A stretch of 64,000 nt of DNA from a virus, in the IMG/VR virus record IMGVR_UViG_3300047498_000060, positions 62,001 through 126,000 of that record. The stretch is one strand, 5' to 3'. Every line of letters begins with the position of its first letter. The stretch's first letter is position 1. Below the pieces are notes generated by a model, which was given only the letters and a program-made list of their open reading frames with translations, ran no database searches and had not been told where the DNA came from. Of this stretch, positions 48,685-56,510 are shown in pieces. Both the position numbers and the translations under genes were made by a program.

Positions 48685-48985
48685 TGTTCAGACCCTCCTG
48701 CTCGCTCTCCTGCGCGCTGCGATACATGGATGCTAGCAGAGCACCGGCCACAGGGGCTGCAGCGGCCAGATAGCCGCCGGGAATCTTCTGACCCTTGTTG
48801 AAGTGCGAGTAGATCTTGTCGGCCATCGCGCCGCCGAGCATGCCCGCGCCTGTGCCTGCGGCGAATGTCGCGGCCGTGGGAACAACTCTGCGCAGATGAA
48901 CGCGCCAGTCGACCTTGTCCTCTGCGGTCTTGAAGAACTCGACGGCTTCTTCGTAATGCTGCGAGCTGAACATCGAGACACTCAC
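48632..48985 (-). CDS. Small membrane-type virion protein, 117 aa
   Basis: GTG 48985 (GTGA overlap) with AGGAGG at good spacing; ATG 48973 is the alternative. VEFFKTAED near the N-terminus is a K-T-A motif. ATFAAGTGAGMLGGAMAD and GGYLAAAAPVAGALLASMY are two Gly/Ala membrane-like segments. Its end overlaps the next gene by 53 bases. Function unknown. Confidence 0.65.
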   Translation of the reverse strand: MSVSMFSSQHYEEAVEFFKTAEDKVDWRVHLRRVVPTAATFAAGTGAGMLGGAMADKIYSHFNKGQKIPGGYLAAAAPVAGALLASMYRSAQESEQEGLNSGGKNPQHHGSGSVPRG

Positions 48986-49881
48986 GAGTTCCTCCTTGTG
49001 CTGGGATAGAGCTCGAAAACAGCGGGGAGCTTCTCCTCCATGAAATTCTCGAGTGTGGTGGGGTTGCTGTAGTTCCTCGAGGGGCTGAGCCACAGGTCGC
49101 GCAGCGGGATGCCGAGGTCGAGGGGGATGGAGAACTCCAGGTCACGTGGCGGAATCTCGTGGAGACCCACCTCCTGGTGGATGCCTGCGCGTCCCTTCTC
49201 CGTCTGGGTGACCGTGGTGACGCGCCAGCGCCGGTTCTCTCCCTCGATGACGAGGTCACGCGGCTTGAGCGGCGGGAACCACGGCATGCGCATCGTCGTA
49301 TTCGACTGCTGCTGCGCGCCGACGTTGGTGTTCTGTTCCGACTTCGGAGAAGGATCGATCTGCATCCAACTCTCGACGGGAGACATGTAGCCGCGCACGT
49401 AGGTCGTACCCCAGCAGGTCTTGCATCCGGAGCGGCTCGCCTGGCGCGTGTTGGGGTTCCAACACGAGCAGCGTTGCCCGAAGGTGCGCACCGGAAGAAC
49501 CCAGCACCGCCGGCCTGCGAACTCTCGGAAGAGAAGTGCGTTGTGCCGACGGAGCTCGAGTGCGATGAGGTCCGGGTCAGGGTCCTTGCTCACCGGACCG
49601 AACGTCTGGCAATCCCCGCTCGGCACGTGCTTCACCAGCAGCTGGTAGAAGTACTTCCGCCAGCGGTGCCCGGTGTGAATCGTGTTGTCGATGAAGCGGT
49701 AGCCGTCCGTGAAGGGGATGTCGAGATTGTCCCACGGACCGGTGCCAGACTCGCTGCGCTGCACTTGGACGGTGTAGTCGAGCACGTCCTCAGACGTGTC
49801 CTCGAGCTCCCACGTCACCTCGTTGAAGTCGCAGTCTAGCGACCTCACACGGATGTGGCGAAACTCGAGGAGCACCGGCAT
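48982..49881 (-). CDS. Neck-region structural protein with Fn3-like domain and Cys cluster, 299 aa
   Basis: ATG 49881 follows the upstream stop by one base. Residues 10-110 resemble a fibronectin-type beta domain (NEVTWELEDTSEDVLDYTVQ). CSCW and CKTCWGT at about 139-160 are a zinc-type pair that I recall from structural proteins of many myophages (…CYGTG pattern). The C-terminal half is beta-rich. A head-tail connector or neck role is inferred from order. Confidence 0.66.
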   Translation of the reverse strand: MPVLLEFRHIRVRSLDCDFNEVTWELEDTSEDVLDYTVQVQRSESGTGPWDNLDIPFTDGYRFIDNTIHTGHRWRKYFYQLLVKHVPSGDCQTFGPVSKDPDPDLIALELRRHNALLFREFAGRRCWVLPVRTFGQRCSCWNPNTRQASRSGCKTCWGTTYVRGYMSPVESWMQIDPSPKSEQNTNVGAQQQSNTTMRMPWFPPLKPRDLVIEGENRRWRVTTVTQTEKGRAGIHQEVGLHEIPPRDLEFSIPLDLGIPLRDLWLSPSRNYSNPTTLENFMEEKLPAVFELYPSTRRNS

Positions 49882-49882
49882 G

Positions 49883-50242
49883 TCAGGCTCGCGTAGCTGC
49901 GTCCGCTGAGATGCGTCCGGGAGCGGGCATGTACTTGTCGAGTGCGCCGCCCAGGCCCATCTTGCTGTGCTCCGGAACACTCCATCCGAGCAGCTTCACG
50001 GCGGCTCCAGGAGCTATCGGCTGCTGCCCCTTCGGCAAACCCGCACCGCTCACGAGGGGATGCGCAAGGATGCGTTGCTGCGCCTCCTCGGGGAGACGCT
50101 GGAACGCGGCATGGTCTTCATTCCCCGCGATCATCGAGATGTTCTGCGGACGTTGCTGCGGCCGTACTGCCGATGTCACCGGGTTCGATGCAGCAGGCGC
50201 GCCGCCGTGAGCTGCCGGGGCGATACCTCCGGGAGAGGCCAT
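49883..50242 (-). CDS. C-terminal frame, possibly fused to 50353-51621 by -1 frameshift
   Basis: ATG 50242 has no good ribosome site. The frame is open back to 50353 without an ATG, GTG or TTG and looks coding there (PTLKQPTASGALRAQGASP). It can be entered from the upstream gene by a -1 slip at CCCAAAA (50359-50365). The product is Pro/Ala/Gly-rich with HPLVSGAGLPKG and a helical end. Either a separate short protein or the end of a 580-residue fusion. Confidence 0.55.
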   Translation of the reverse strand: MASPGGIAPAAHGGAPAASNPVTSAVRPQQRPQNISMIAGNEDHAAFQRLPEEAQQRILAHPLVSGAGLPKGQQPIAPGAAVKLLGWSVPEHSKMGLGGALDKYMPAPGRISADAATRA

Positions 50243-50338
50243 CGTCGGGGCGAACGCCGCCGGCGACGCTCCTTGCGCACGAAGGGCACCAGACGCGGTT
50301 GGCTGCTTGAGTGTGGGCGTTCGTGGCCCCGAAGCGAG

Positions 50339-50365
50339 CGCGCCCGGAGCCCCTACGCTTTTGGG
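50339..50365 (-). promoter_or_regulatory. Candidate -1 ribosomal frameshift site
   Basis: Slippery heptamer C CCA AAA (50359-50365) is in the zero frame of the 50353-51621 gene, two codons before its stop. Seven bases later begins a stem GGCTCCG/CGGGGCC. This is the usual -1 frameshift layout. Confidence 0.5.
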
Positions 50366-51621
50366 CTAGGGGTACCTCCAGCGCCACCGACGAGACCCAT
50401 CACCCGCTGCTTGATGCCGCTCGCCGATGCGCCCGCGGCCTGGCCGAGCGAGGCTCCGGGGTTGGCGGCCATGTGCGTCTGCATCCCGCGGCCGAGGTGA
50501 CCTGCGGCCCCGCCGAGACCAGCTCCGCCGAGAGCTCCCTCGAGACGGTTGTCCGGTCCTCCGGCGAGTGCGCCGCCAGCGGCGCCGATGGCTGCACCCG
50601 CAAGCTCGGGGTGAGCCCTCGCTGCACCCAGTGCCTTGGTGGCCATCCCCCCGACGGCCTTCATGTCGAACGCGGTCTTCTCCGCGCACGCGAGGATGCG
50701 CCCCATGCGGTCAGCCATCGCAAGGTGCTGCGCATCTTCGGCGTGCTTCGGTTTGCTCTTTCCGAGCTCGCCCAGCAGACCCGGTGTACCGCCCTCCTCG
50801 TGAGACGACGGCGTGAGCATCCCACCCAGCGGGTTCCATGCGTTGCTGCCCCCCTCATGCTTCTTCGCGGCGTATTCGTGATGGCGCGCATTGATGTCGG
50901 GTCGCTGTTGGTTTTCGTCGATGATGCCAAAGCGAAGCTTGTCGAGCAGGCTGCTTTTGGCAGCGCCTCGATGGGGCAATGCGCCGTAGTTCTGCGAGTG
51001 TTCCGCCCGCTCCGCGTCTTGGCGTGCCATGAGACGATACATCTCAGCGTCGAACTTGTGGCCCTTCTCGGTCACCGCGAAGCCCATCTTTGCAACCCCT
51101 CCACCGAGACCGCCCGAGCTGTCCTGCACGCCCTCTGCGGGGACAGGACCAGGAGCTCCGGCACCTTGGGTGGTGTCACCCATCGGCTCCGCGGCCGGAA
51201 CAGCGGCGGGTGCCCCACCCTGCTGCTTGGCAAGCTCGAGCTCGAGGAGACGCTTGCGGACGCGGAGCCTATCCTTCGCGTCCCAGACGGTGTCTTCGCT
51301 CTGACGCATCGCGCGGCTCTCCTGCTTTTTCTGGAGGTCGAGCATCTCCGCCTGGAGACCCTCCTGCTCAAGGGCGACAGCCTGGTCGAAGAGCGGCGTC
51401 CCCTTGAAACGGTCGAGGAAGTCACCGTCCGGGCCGTAGTCGCTCGCCGTCTTCGTCAGCGGCTTGCGATCGAGGTGGCCGTAGAGCTCGGAGATGGGCA
51501 TCCCCGAGGCAATCTTCTCGACCTCCCAGTCCGGCAGACCATCGAGTAGACCGATGACCTCAAACATGGCCTGCTGCCGTCCCATCTTCTCGTACTTGCT
51601 CTCGAGGAACTCTTCAAACAC
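50353..51621 (-). CDS. Unknown virion-type protein with KIA and KTA motifs, 422 aa
   Basis: GTG 51621 behind AGGAGG. Near the N-terminus EVEKIASGMP and LTKTASDYG belong to the recurrent motif, and CAEKTAFDMK appears at about 315. A charged coiled coil (RLRVRKRLLELELAKQQ) precedes a Pro/Gly linker; the last 100 residues are Ala/Gly membrane-like (AAIGAAGGALAGGPDN). Position between the neck and head genes suggests an internal or injected protein (inference). Confidence 0.68.
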   Translation of the reverse strand: MFEEFLESKYEKMGRQQAMFEVIGLLDGLPDWEVEKIASGMPISELYGHLDRKPLTKTASDYGPDGDFLDRFKGTPLFDQAVALEQEGLQAEMLDLQKKQESRAMRQSEDTVWDAKDRLRVRKRLLELELAKQQGGAPAAVPAAEPMGDTTQGAGAPGPVPAEGVQDSSGGLGGGVAKMGFAVTEKGHKFDAEMYRLMARQDAERAEHSQNYGALPHRGAAKSSLLDKLRFGIIDENQQRPDINARHHEYAAKKHEGGSNAWNPLGGMLTPSSHEEGGTPGLLGELGKSKPKHAEDAQHLAMADRMGRILACAEKTAFDMKAVGGMATKALGAARAHPELAGAAIGAAGGALAGGPDNRLEGALGGAGLGGAAGHLGRGMQTHMAANPGASLGQAAGASASGIKQRVMGLVGGAGGTPSPKA

Positions 51622-51630
51622 AGCGGCCTC

Positions 51631-53595
51631 CTACTTCTTCTTCGCGGCAGCCTGGGCTGCACGCAGGGATCGAACGTCCTCACGGACCTTGATGATGTTG
51701 CCCTTCATCTTCGGTCCAACGAACCCGCCAGCCATGCCGCCGGCGGCTGCGCTCATGGCGGTAAACTTGCCGGGGTTCTTCTTCGCGTAATCGTCCGTCG
51801 CGAGCTGGGCCTTTGCAGCCCCCAGACGTCGGGACTCGGAGAAGCTCTTGTCCTTCTTGCCGTCGAGCTCCTTCTCGAGGTTCTTCACGTGCGAGACGTC
51901 ACGCTTCGTCTCGTAGCGTCCGGCGCCGGCACCTAGGGCGGCTCCTGCTGCGGCACTTGGGCCATGCTTCCTCACGGCCGGACCGTGCTTCTTCCACGCA
52001 GCTTGGCCGTGCCCCTTCAACGCGCGCACCGCGTTGGTCATCTTCGCCTTCGCAGATCCGACCTTCTGCTGGTCCTTCTGACCAACAGCCGTGGCAGGTT
52101 GCGCCGCGTCCATCATCGGCTTACTTGCTGCGATACCGTCCGCACCAGGAACGGTGGCGTCTCCCTCGGGAGCAGGAGAGCCTGGCGGAGTGCCGGGGGA
52201 GGGAGCCTGCCCCGCAGGACCTGCGGTCGGTGCGGGGGCGCCGGTCTCGGCTGCGCCGGGGGCTGCGGGGGCAGCTCCAGTGCTTGCTGCCGACATGGCC
52301 GCCTGATCCGGGCTCATCGACGGCGGGTCGCTCGAGACTGTGTTGAGGATCTGCCCGCGGAGTTGCTGGTAGGCCATCCGCATGGCGGCGGCACCCTGCT
52401 GCTCTTTGAGCACCTGGTCGCTCGCCATCATCGCCTTCTGCGTGGAGTCGGCGACCTGGGCCTGGATCTGCGAAAGCTCCTGCTCGTGCATCGCCTGCGA
52501 CTGCTGGAGCTGCTGCGCTTCTTGTTGCGCGGCCTCGAGCTGCTCCTTCGCCTGGGCTAGCTGCTGCTGGTAGAACTGCACCGCGCTCGCGTCGGTCGCC
52601 TGGTTCAGCTCCTGCTGCGTGGTGAGGTACTGCTGGGTGGCCTGGTCGACCGCCGGCGTGACAGGGGTCGGCTTGGCTGGAGGCTGATCGAGGGCCTGCA
52701 CCGCTTGCTGTGGGTCGACCGGCGACGACGGGCCCATCCCCATGCCTGCGTTCTGGACCTCCTCGAAGGCACGCTTCAACGCAGCCCCGAGCTTCTGCTG
52801 CTTCGTCTTGTTCATCTCGTGCACCCCGTACGCGAGACCCCCAATCCCTCCCAGCGCACCCACGGCGAGATTGCCTGTGCGGTGGCTCCTCGCCATGGCG
52901 CCCTCCGCTGCTGCGATCACTGGATCTACTGGAAATGCAGTCTTGGCGTGGCGATCCATCACCGCACCGACCTCACGTCCCGTCTTGCCGGCGATGTGGT
53001 GGCCGACCGCGGCACCCGCGATCGTGGCCAGGGGGTTGCCCTTCCCGTACCGGTGGGAGGCGTAGCCCCCTAGCGCAGCGCCGGTGATGCTGCCCATCAG
53101 GCCCCCGCCGTGCTCACGCTTGTGGGCCTCGGCCTTCTCCTTCTCGGCGGAGAGGGACGCTCGCGCGCGCTCCTTGCCGACCTCCTCGGGGGTCTTGTCC
53201 GAGGCTGCGTGCTTCTTCTGCGCGGGCGCGGAGAGTCCACGCTTCCGCCACTCTGCGTAGAAGGACTCGGTGTCCTTCTCGTTGAGATGTGGGGTGGGCC
53301 AGCTCTCCGCCATGCTCTTCGCGTCACTGTCGTTCAGACCGATGGCCTTGAAGTGCGCGGGCGTGGGCCTGAACGCTGCCTGCTTGATGGTGTTCTGCCC
53401 CATCGCCGTGCTGGGCAGAGTGACCGGGGCGGGTGCCGGCATCTGTTGCCCGTTGGCCGTGGGGGGAAGAGTCGGCGCAGCCATCCCGCCGGCGGTCGCC
53501 AGCTTGGGTCGATCATAACCGAGGAGCCGGACGTGGAAGGCGGCTGCGTCCGCGAGGGGCAGCCCGTTGAGCAATGCGTTCTCGAAGTCGTTCAT
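51631..53595 (-). CDS. Large internal-virion-type protein with glycine zippers and coiled coil, 654 aa
   Basis: Contains two Gly-zipper segments near 155-200 (GLMGSITGAALGGYASHRYG, TIAGAAVGHHIAG) and another near 245 (VGALGGIGGLAYG), then a long Gln/Glu/Ala coiled coil (about 310-420), a Pro/Gly linker and a Lys/Ala-rich C-terminus with AAAGAALGAGAG and AAAGGMAGGFVGP. Such proteins are often ejected with the DNA to form a channel. No enzyme motif. K-x-A motifs occur (MDRHAKTAFP). Role inferred. Confidence 0.66.
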   Translation of the reverse strand: MNDFENALLNGLPLADAAAFHVRLLGYDRPKLATAGGMAAPTLPPTANGQQMPAPAPVTLPSTAMGQNTIKQAAFRPTPAHFKAIGLNDSDAKSMAESWPTPHLNEKDTESFYAEWRKRGLSAPAQKKHAASDKTPEEVGKERARASLSAEKEKAEAHKREHGGGLMGSITGAALGGYASHRYGKGNPLATIAGAAVGHHIAGKTGREVGAVMDRHAKTAFPVDPVIAAAEGAMARSHRTGNLAVGALGGIGGLAYGVHEMNKTKQQKLGAALKRAFEEVQNAGMGMGPSSPVDPQQAVQALDQPPAKPTPVTPAVDQATQQYLTTQQELNQATDASAVQFYQQQLAQAKEQLEAAQQEAQQLQQSQAMHEQELSQIQAQVADSTQKAMMASDQVLKEQQGAAAMRMAYQQLRGQILNTVSSDPPSMSPDQAAMSAASTGAAPAAPGAAETGAPAPTAGPAGQAPSPGTPPGSPAPEGDATVPGADGIAASKPMMDAAQPATAVGQKDQQKVGSAKAKMTNAVRALKGHGQAAWKKHGPAVRKHGPSAAAGAALGAGAGRYETKRDVSHVKNLEKELDGKKDKSFSESRRLGAAKAQLATDDYAKKNPGKFTAMSAAAGGMAGGFVGPKMKGNIIKVREDVRSLRAAQAAAKKK

Positions 53596-53598
53596 CGC

Positions 53599-54153
53599 TC
53601 ACTCCCAGGTGAAAATGACCAGTGACCCGTTGTTGTCCGTGTCCGACCAGGTCCAGCACGGAGCTGTCGGAGAGACCTCAACGGGCTTGTACAGCTTGCC
53701 CACCGAGCTGTTGTTCCCGTCGAAGCCGAGGGCCACGTTCGCGCTGTTGGCTGCGCCCGCGCCTCCCTGCACCGTGACGCCGTTTGTTGGCGTCGTCTCG
53801 ATGATCTGGATGTATCCCGCCGACATGGAGACGACGACCCCAGCGATAGCCGCCTCGATCTGCGCCTTCACGTCCTTGAGAAGCAGGTTGTACGGGTCCG
53901 GGTTCGTACCCGGAGCGACCGAGCTTCCGCTCCCCACGTTAGCTGCGACGAAGGTGACCGTGCCTGCAGGCCCTGGTGCGACGAGCGTGAGCGTCTTGCC
54001 TACGAGGCCAGGGAAGCCCGGAGTGTTGGGCGTGTGTGCAAACCCACCTCCTGCGTTGGCTCCGATGCGGCCGTTGTTGCCGAAGACCGCTCCATTCAGG
54101 AACGCGGTCAACACGTCGATTGTCGGGAACTTGTAGACCGCGTTCTTTGCCAT
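53599..54153 (-). CDS. Virion protein made largely of one sheath-type beta-module, 184 aa
   Basis: KTLTLVAPGPAGTVTFVAAN, LKDVKAQIEAAIAGVVVSM and GGAGAANSANVALGFDG show the same order as the modules in the sheath protein. N-terminal 35 residues differ (YKFPTIDVLTAFLNGAVFGN). Likely a decoration or fibre-attached protein; position three bases before a large internal-type protein. Confidence 0.65.
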   Translation of the reverse strand: MAKNAVYKFPTIDVLTAFLNGAVFGNNGRIGANAGGGFAHTPNTPGFPGLVGKTLTLVAPGPAGTVTFVAANVGSGSSVAPGTNPDPYNLLLKDVKAQIEAAIAGVVVSMSAGYIQIIETTPTNGVTVQGGAGAANSANVALGFDGNNSSVGKLYKPVEVSPTAPCWTWSDTDNNGSLVIFTWE

Positions 54154-54175
54154 GATGGAGTCGTTCTTTCGGCGC

Positions 54176-54209
54176 GTAGCTAAAAGACTGAGGAGGGTGA
54201 CCTCAGTCT
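54176..54209 (-). terminator. Terminator hairpin with TTAGC tail
   Basis: AGACTGAGG-loop-CCTCAGTCT, then TTTTAGCTACG, on the minus strand, directly after the HNH gene stop at 54216. Confidence 0.75.
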
Positions 54210-54215
54210 ACAGGT

Positions 54216-55190
54216 TCAGTGCACAACAGGAGAAGCCAAAGGAACAGGCACCACGTTGTGCGAGTCGCAATCTGCACACTGGAATGCGCCGCCCTTGCCG
54301 TGCTTGCCCTGGCGGAGCTGAAGATTGGAGATGTCGTTGTTCTCTTTGTCCTGTGGGTTGACGTGGTGGACAGTCTCGCTGTCCGTGAGTGGGCGTCCGA
54401 GATGGCGTGCCATCACGAGGCGGTGCTCGAAGACATAGTGAGCCCCATCGGACCGCGTCACGCCCATGCAGTAGTACGGATCCTCTGGATACACGCGCAC
54501 CATGATGTATCCGCGCGACTTGCAGCGGCCACCCTTCCAGTTCGGCGACGCCGCACCGACGCGTGTGTTAGCCGCACGAAGCACGAGACCAGCACGATGC
54601 AGATGCTTTGTGGCCGTAGAGATCCCCACACCAAATGCCGCGGCTACCTGCGGCACTGTCGATCCTGCTTGATACATCGCTACCATCTTATCTGGCATGT
54701 CACCTGTGACCTTGGGCGGTGAACCACGGTGACCGCGTCGAAGACCGAGCCGCTTCAACCCGATGCGCACAGCATTCACCGGGATCTGTAGAGAGTTAGA
54801 GATGCTCACCGAAGTACTTCCTGCGCGGAAACAGTCAGCGATGGTGAGAAGCTGCGCCTCGGTCAGAACAACAGCCGTTGCAGCTACTCCGGGCGCGTAC
54901 GCTTTCTCGCGCAGAAGGGCCTGCCGGACGCAGTCCTTGGACACCCTCAATGTCTCAGCAATACCGCGCAGTGTCTGTCCCTCACCGTGGAGACGTATGA
55001 CTTCGTCCGTGACCTTCTGGTCTGGACGCGAACCACGCACCATCTGGACGCCCGCACGGCGGAGGGTGTTGCGAATGGTCTGCGGGTTCACGTGCAACAC
55101 CGCGGCGATGTCTTCGGCGATCTTGCCTTCAGCGTACATCGCGATCACGGTCTTCTCTTCCTCAGGGCCAATCTTCCTTGCGTACGGCAT
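54216..55190 (-). CDS. HNH homing endonuclease with four tandem HTH repeats
   Basis: 324 residues from ATG 55190 after GAGGAG. Four similar units at about 1-50, 55-96, 108-150 and 162-205 each end in a helix-turn-helix (for example IAEDIAAVLHVNPQTIRNTL and TVPQVAAAFGVGISTATKHL). The C-terminal nuclease (EHRLVMARHLGRPLTDSETV then HHVNPQDKENNDISNLQL) is HNH_3 type. A long DNA-reading array explains site specificity. Inserted between two head genes, with its own promoter and terminator. Confidence 0.85.
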   Translation of the reverse strand: MPYARKIGPEEEKTVIAMYAEGKIAEDIAAVLHVNPQTIRNTLRRAGVQMVRGSRPDQKVTDEVIRLHGEGQTLRGIAETLRVSKDCVRQALLREKAYAPGVAATAVVLTEAQLLTIADCFRAGSTSVSISNSLQIPVNAVRIGLKRLGLRRGHRGSPPKVTGDMPDKMVAMYQAGSTVPQVAAAFGVGISTATKHLHRAGLVLRAANTRVGAASPNWKGGRCKSRGYIMVRVYPEDPYYCMGVTRSDGAHYVFEHRLVMARHLGRPLTDSETVHHVNPQDKENNDISNLQLRQGKHGKGGAFQCADCDSHNVVPVPLASPVVH

Positions 55191-55226
55191 GTGTTTTCTC
55201 CTCAAGTTCCTTGTACCCGAACCCAG

Positions 55227-55254
55227 AGGATACTGCACTAAAGAAGACAGTCAA
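55227..55254 (-). promoter_or_regulatory. Sigma-70-like promoter for the HNH gene
   Basis: On the minus strand TTGACT (55249-55254), 16-base spacer, TATCCT (55227-55232). The start codon lies 37 bases downstream. Confidence 0.4.
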
Positions 55255-55259
55255 GGGAG

Positions 55260-55769
55260 TTAGTAAGCTGCGTAGGTGGCATTGACGCTCCAAAGTTCGC
55301 TGTGAACTCCGGACTGACTCGGTCCGAGGATGCCCTCGATGTTGAGTGCCACTTTGACACGTTGTTTTTGTTGTGTCGTGAATGCTTTATAATATTGTAA
55401 CCAATTCAGTAACAAGGGGGTTTTATCGTTGACCCCTACATTTGTTCCACCATCACTGTAATTTATGTGATTGCGCGTCTGCAGGAGACCGACGCTCTCG
55501 ATGACCGAGCACACCGTCATGCGCAGGAGGAGGTACTGCTGGTTGCGCTGCAGCAGGTCCTCGAGCGTGTAGTTGGTGAGGTGCGGCGTGCCATTGAAGT
55601 CGCTGAGCGCATCAAGCGCTGCCCATGCGATCATGCGGTCGCTGGTCTCCTCCCCGGAGACGATGCGATTGAGCTCCTCGAAGTCCCGCATGTAGAGCCG
55701 GACCATCTGAACGAAGTCCTGGAAGCACTGACTCATCCACGGAACACCTTGTAGTCTGGGCAGCGACAT
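55260..55769 (-). CDS. Structural-type protein with an AT-rich internal patch, 169 aa
   Basis: ATG 55769. Folded, helical N-terminal two thirds (CFQDFVQMVRLYMRDFEELN, DLLQRNQQYLLLRMTVCSVI). The part encoded by about 55360-55470 uses codons such as TTA, AAT, CAA and AAA that its neighbours avoid. Position after the capsid genes suggests a head-completion role; not recognised. Confidence 0.66.
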   Translation of the reverse strand: MSLPRLQGVPWMSQCFQDFVQMVRLYMRDFEELNRIVSGEETSDRMIAWAALDALSDFNGTPHLTNYTLEDLLQRNQQYLLLRMTVCSVIESVGLLQTRNHINYSDGGTNVGVNDKTPLLLNWLQYYKAFTTQQKQRVKVALNIEGILGPSQSGVHSELWSVNATYAAY

Positions 55770-55778
55770 GACGCACTC

Positions 55779-56390
55779 CTAACGGCGGTTCTTCTTGTTG
55801 CGACGGAAGGACTCCTCAGTGGTTGTCTCGGCCGGCGTCTCCGGAGACACCTCGACAGGCGAGGCCACTGGATCTGCCACGAGCTCGACGGGTTCCCCGG
55901 TCATCGCGGCGGCGATGTTCTTCTCGAGCTCGGGGTCAATCGGCCCGGGGATGACGGGGACGATGTTCTCCGCCAAGAGCTCCTCGTCCTTCAGCAGATC
56001 TGGCTTGGCGCCCTTGGGGAGGATGCCGGGCTGGATGCCGTCGTCGCCGAGCATCGGTGGGATCATGATGCCCGAGGGCTTGTCGTAGGCGACGGAGTCC
56101 AAGCGCTTCTTCATCAGGGGCGGCGCGGCTTTCGGCGGCGCGGACTTGAGCGTGGCGAGGTCCACGAGGCGATCGTCATGCGTGCGCACCTCAAAGATGT
56201 GCGAGGCCACCTTCTGCCGGAGCTCGGGGAGGCACTCCTGAAGTTGCTCCTCCGAAAGGAGAACAGGCCGACCAGGTAGGACGCGCTGCTGAGACTCGCC
56301 GACGTGTTGCTTCAGACGCGGATTCGCAGGCAGCCCTGCACGAGCACTTCGGTTGTGGCGGCCGTGAGCGACGTTGATAACTTTGTACAT
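55779..56390 (-). CDS. Hypothetical structural-region protein, 203 aa
   Basis: Basic N-terminus (YKVINVAHGRHNRSARAG), an acidic Pro-rich C-terminus (PVEVSPETPAETTTEESF) and a central LKDEELLAENIVPVIPGPID. Follows the capsid gene after a terminator. Not recognised; a head-related or scaffold role is only positional. Confidence 0.62.
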   Translation of the reverse strand: MYKVINVAHGRHNRSARAGLPANPRLKQHVGESQQRVLPGRPVLLSEEQLQECLPELRQKVASHIFEVRTHDDRLVDLATLKSAPPKAAPPLMKKRLDSVAYDKPSGIMIPPMLGDDGIQPGILPKGAKPDLLKDEELLAENIVPVIPGPIDPELEKNIAAAMTGEPVELVADPVASPVEVSPETPAETTTEESFRRNKKNRR

Positions 56391-56447
56391 GTAGATCTCC
56401 TACCTTCGAGTGTACGTCAGAAGACAAGTGCCTGAAACGTCGAAAGG

Positions 56448-56476
56448 CAGCCTGGTTTCCCAAGCTGCCTCTCGAG
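56448..56476 (-). terminator. Rho-independent terminator after the capsid gene
   Basis: On the minus strand AGGCAGC and GCTGCCT close a stem continuing TGG-GAAA-CCA, then TTTCGACG. The interval 56391-56510 otherwise holds nothing I recognise. Confidence 0.65.
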
Positions 56477-56510
56477 CGCCACCCATCTCGATGCGCCGAA
56501 GCGCCTTCGC

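Noticed and set aside
51631-53595. Portal protein for the 654-residue protein
   Set aside because: Portals are folded alpha/beta proteins; this one is low-complexity with glycine zippers and coiled coil. The edge gene at 63766-64000 is a better positional candidate.
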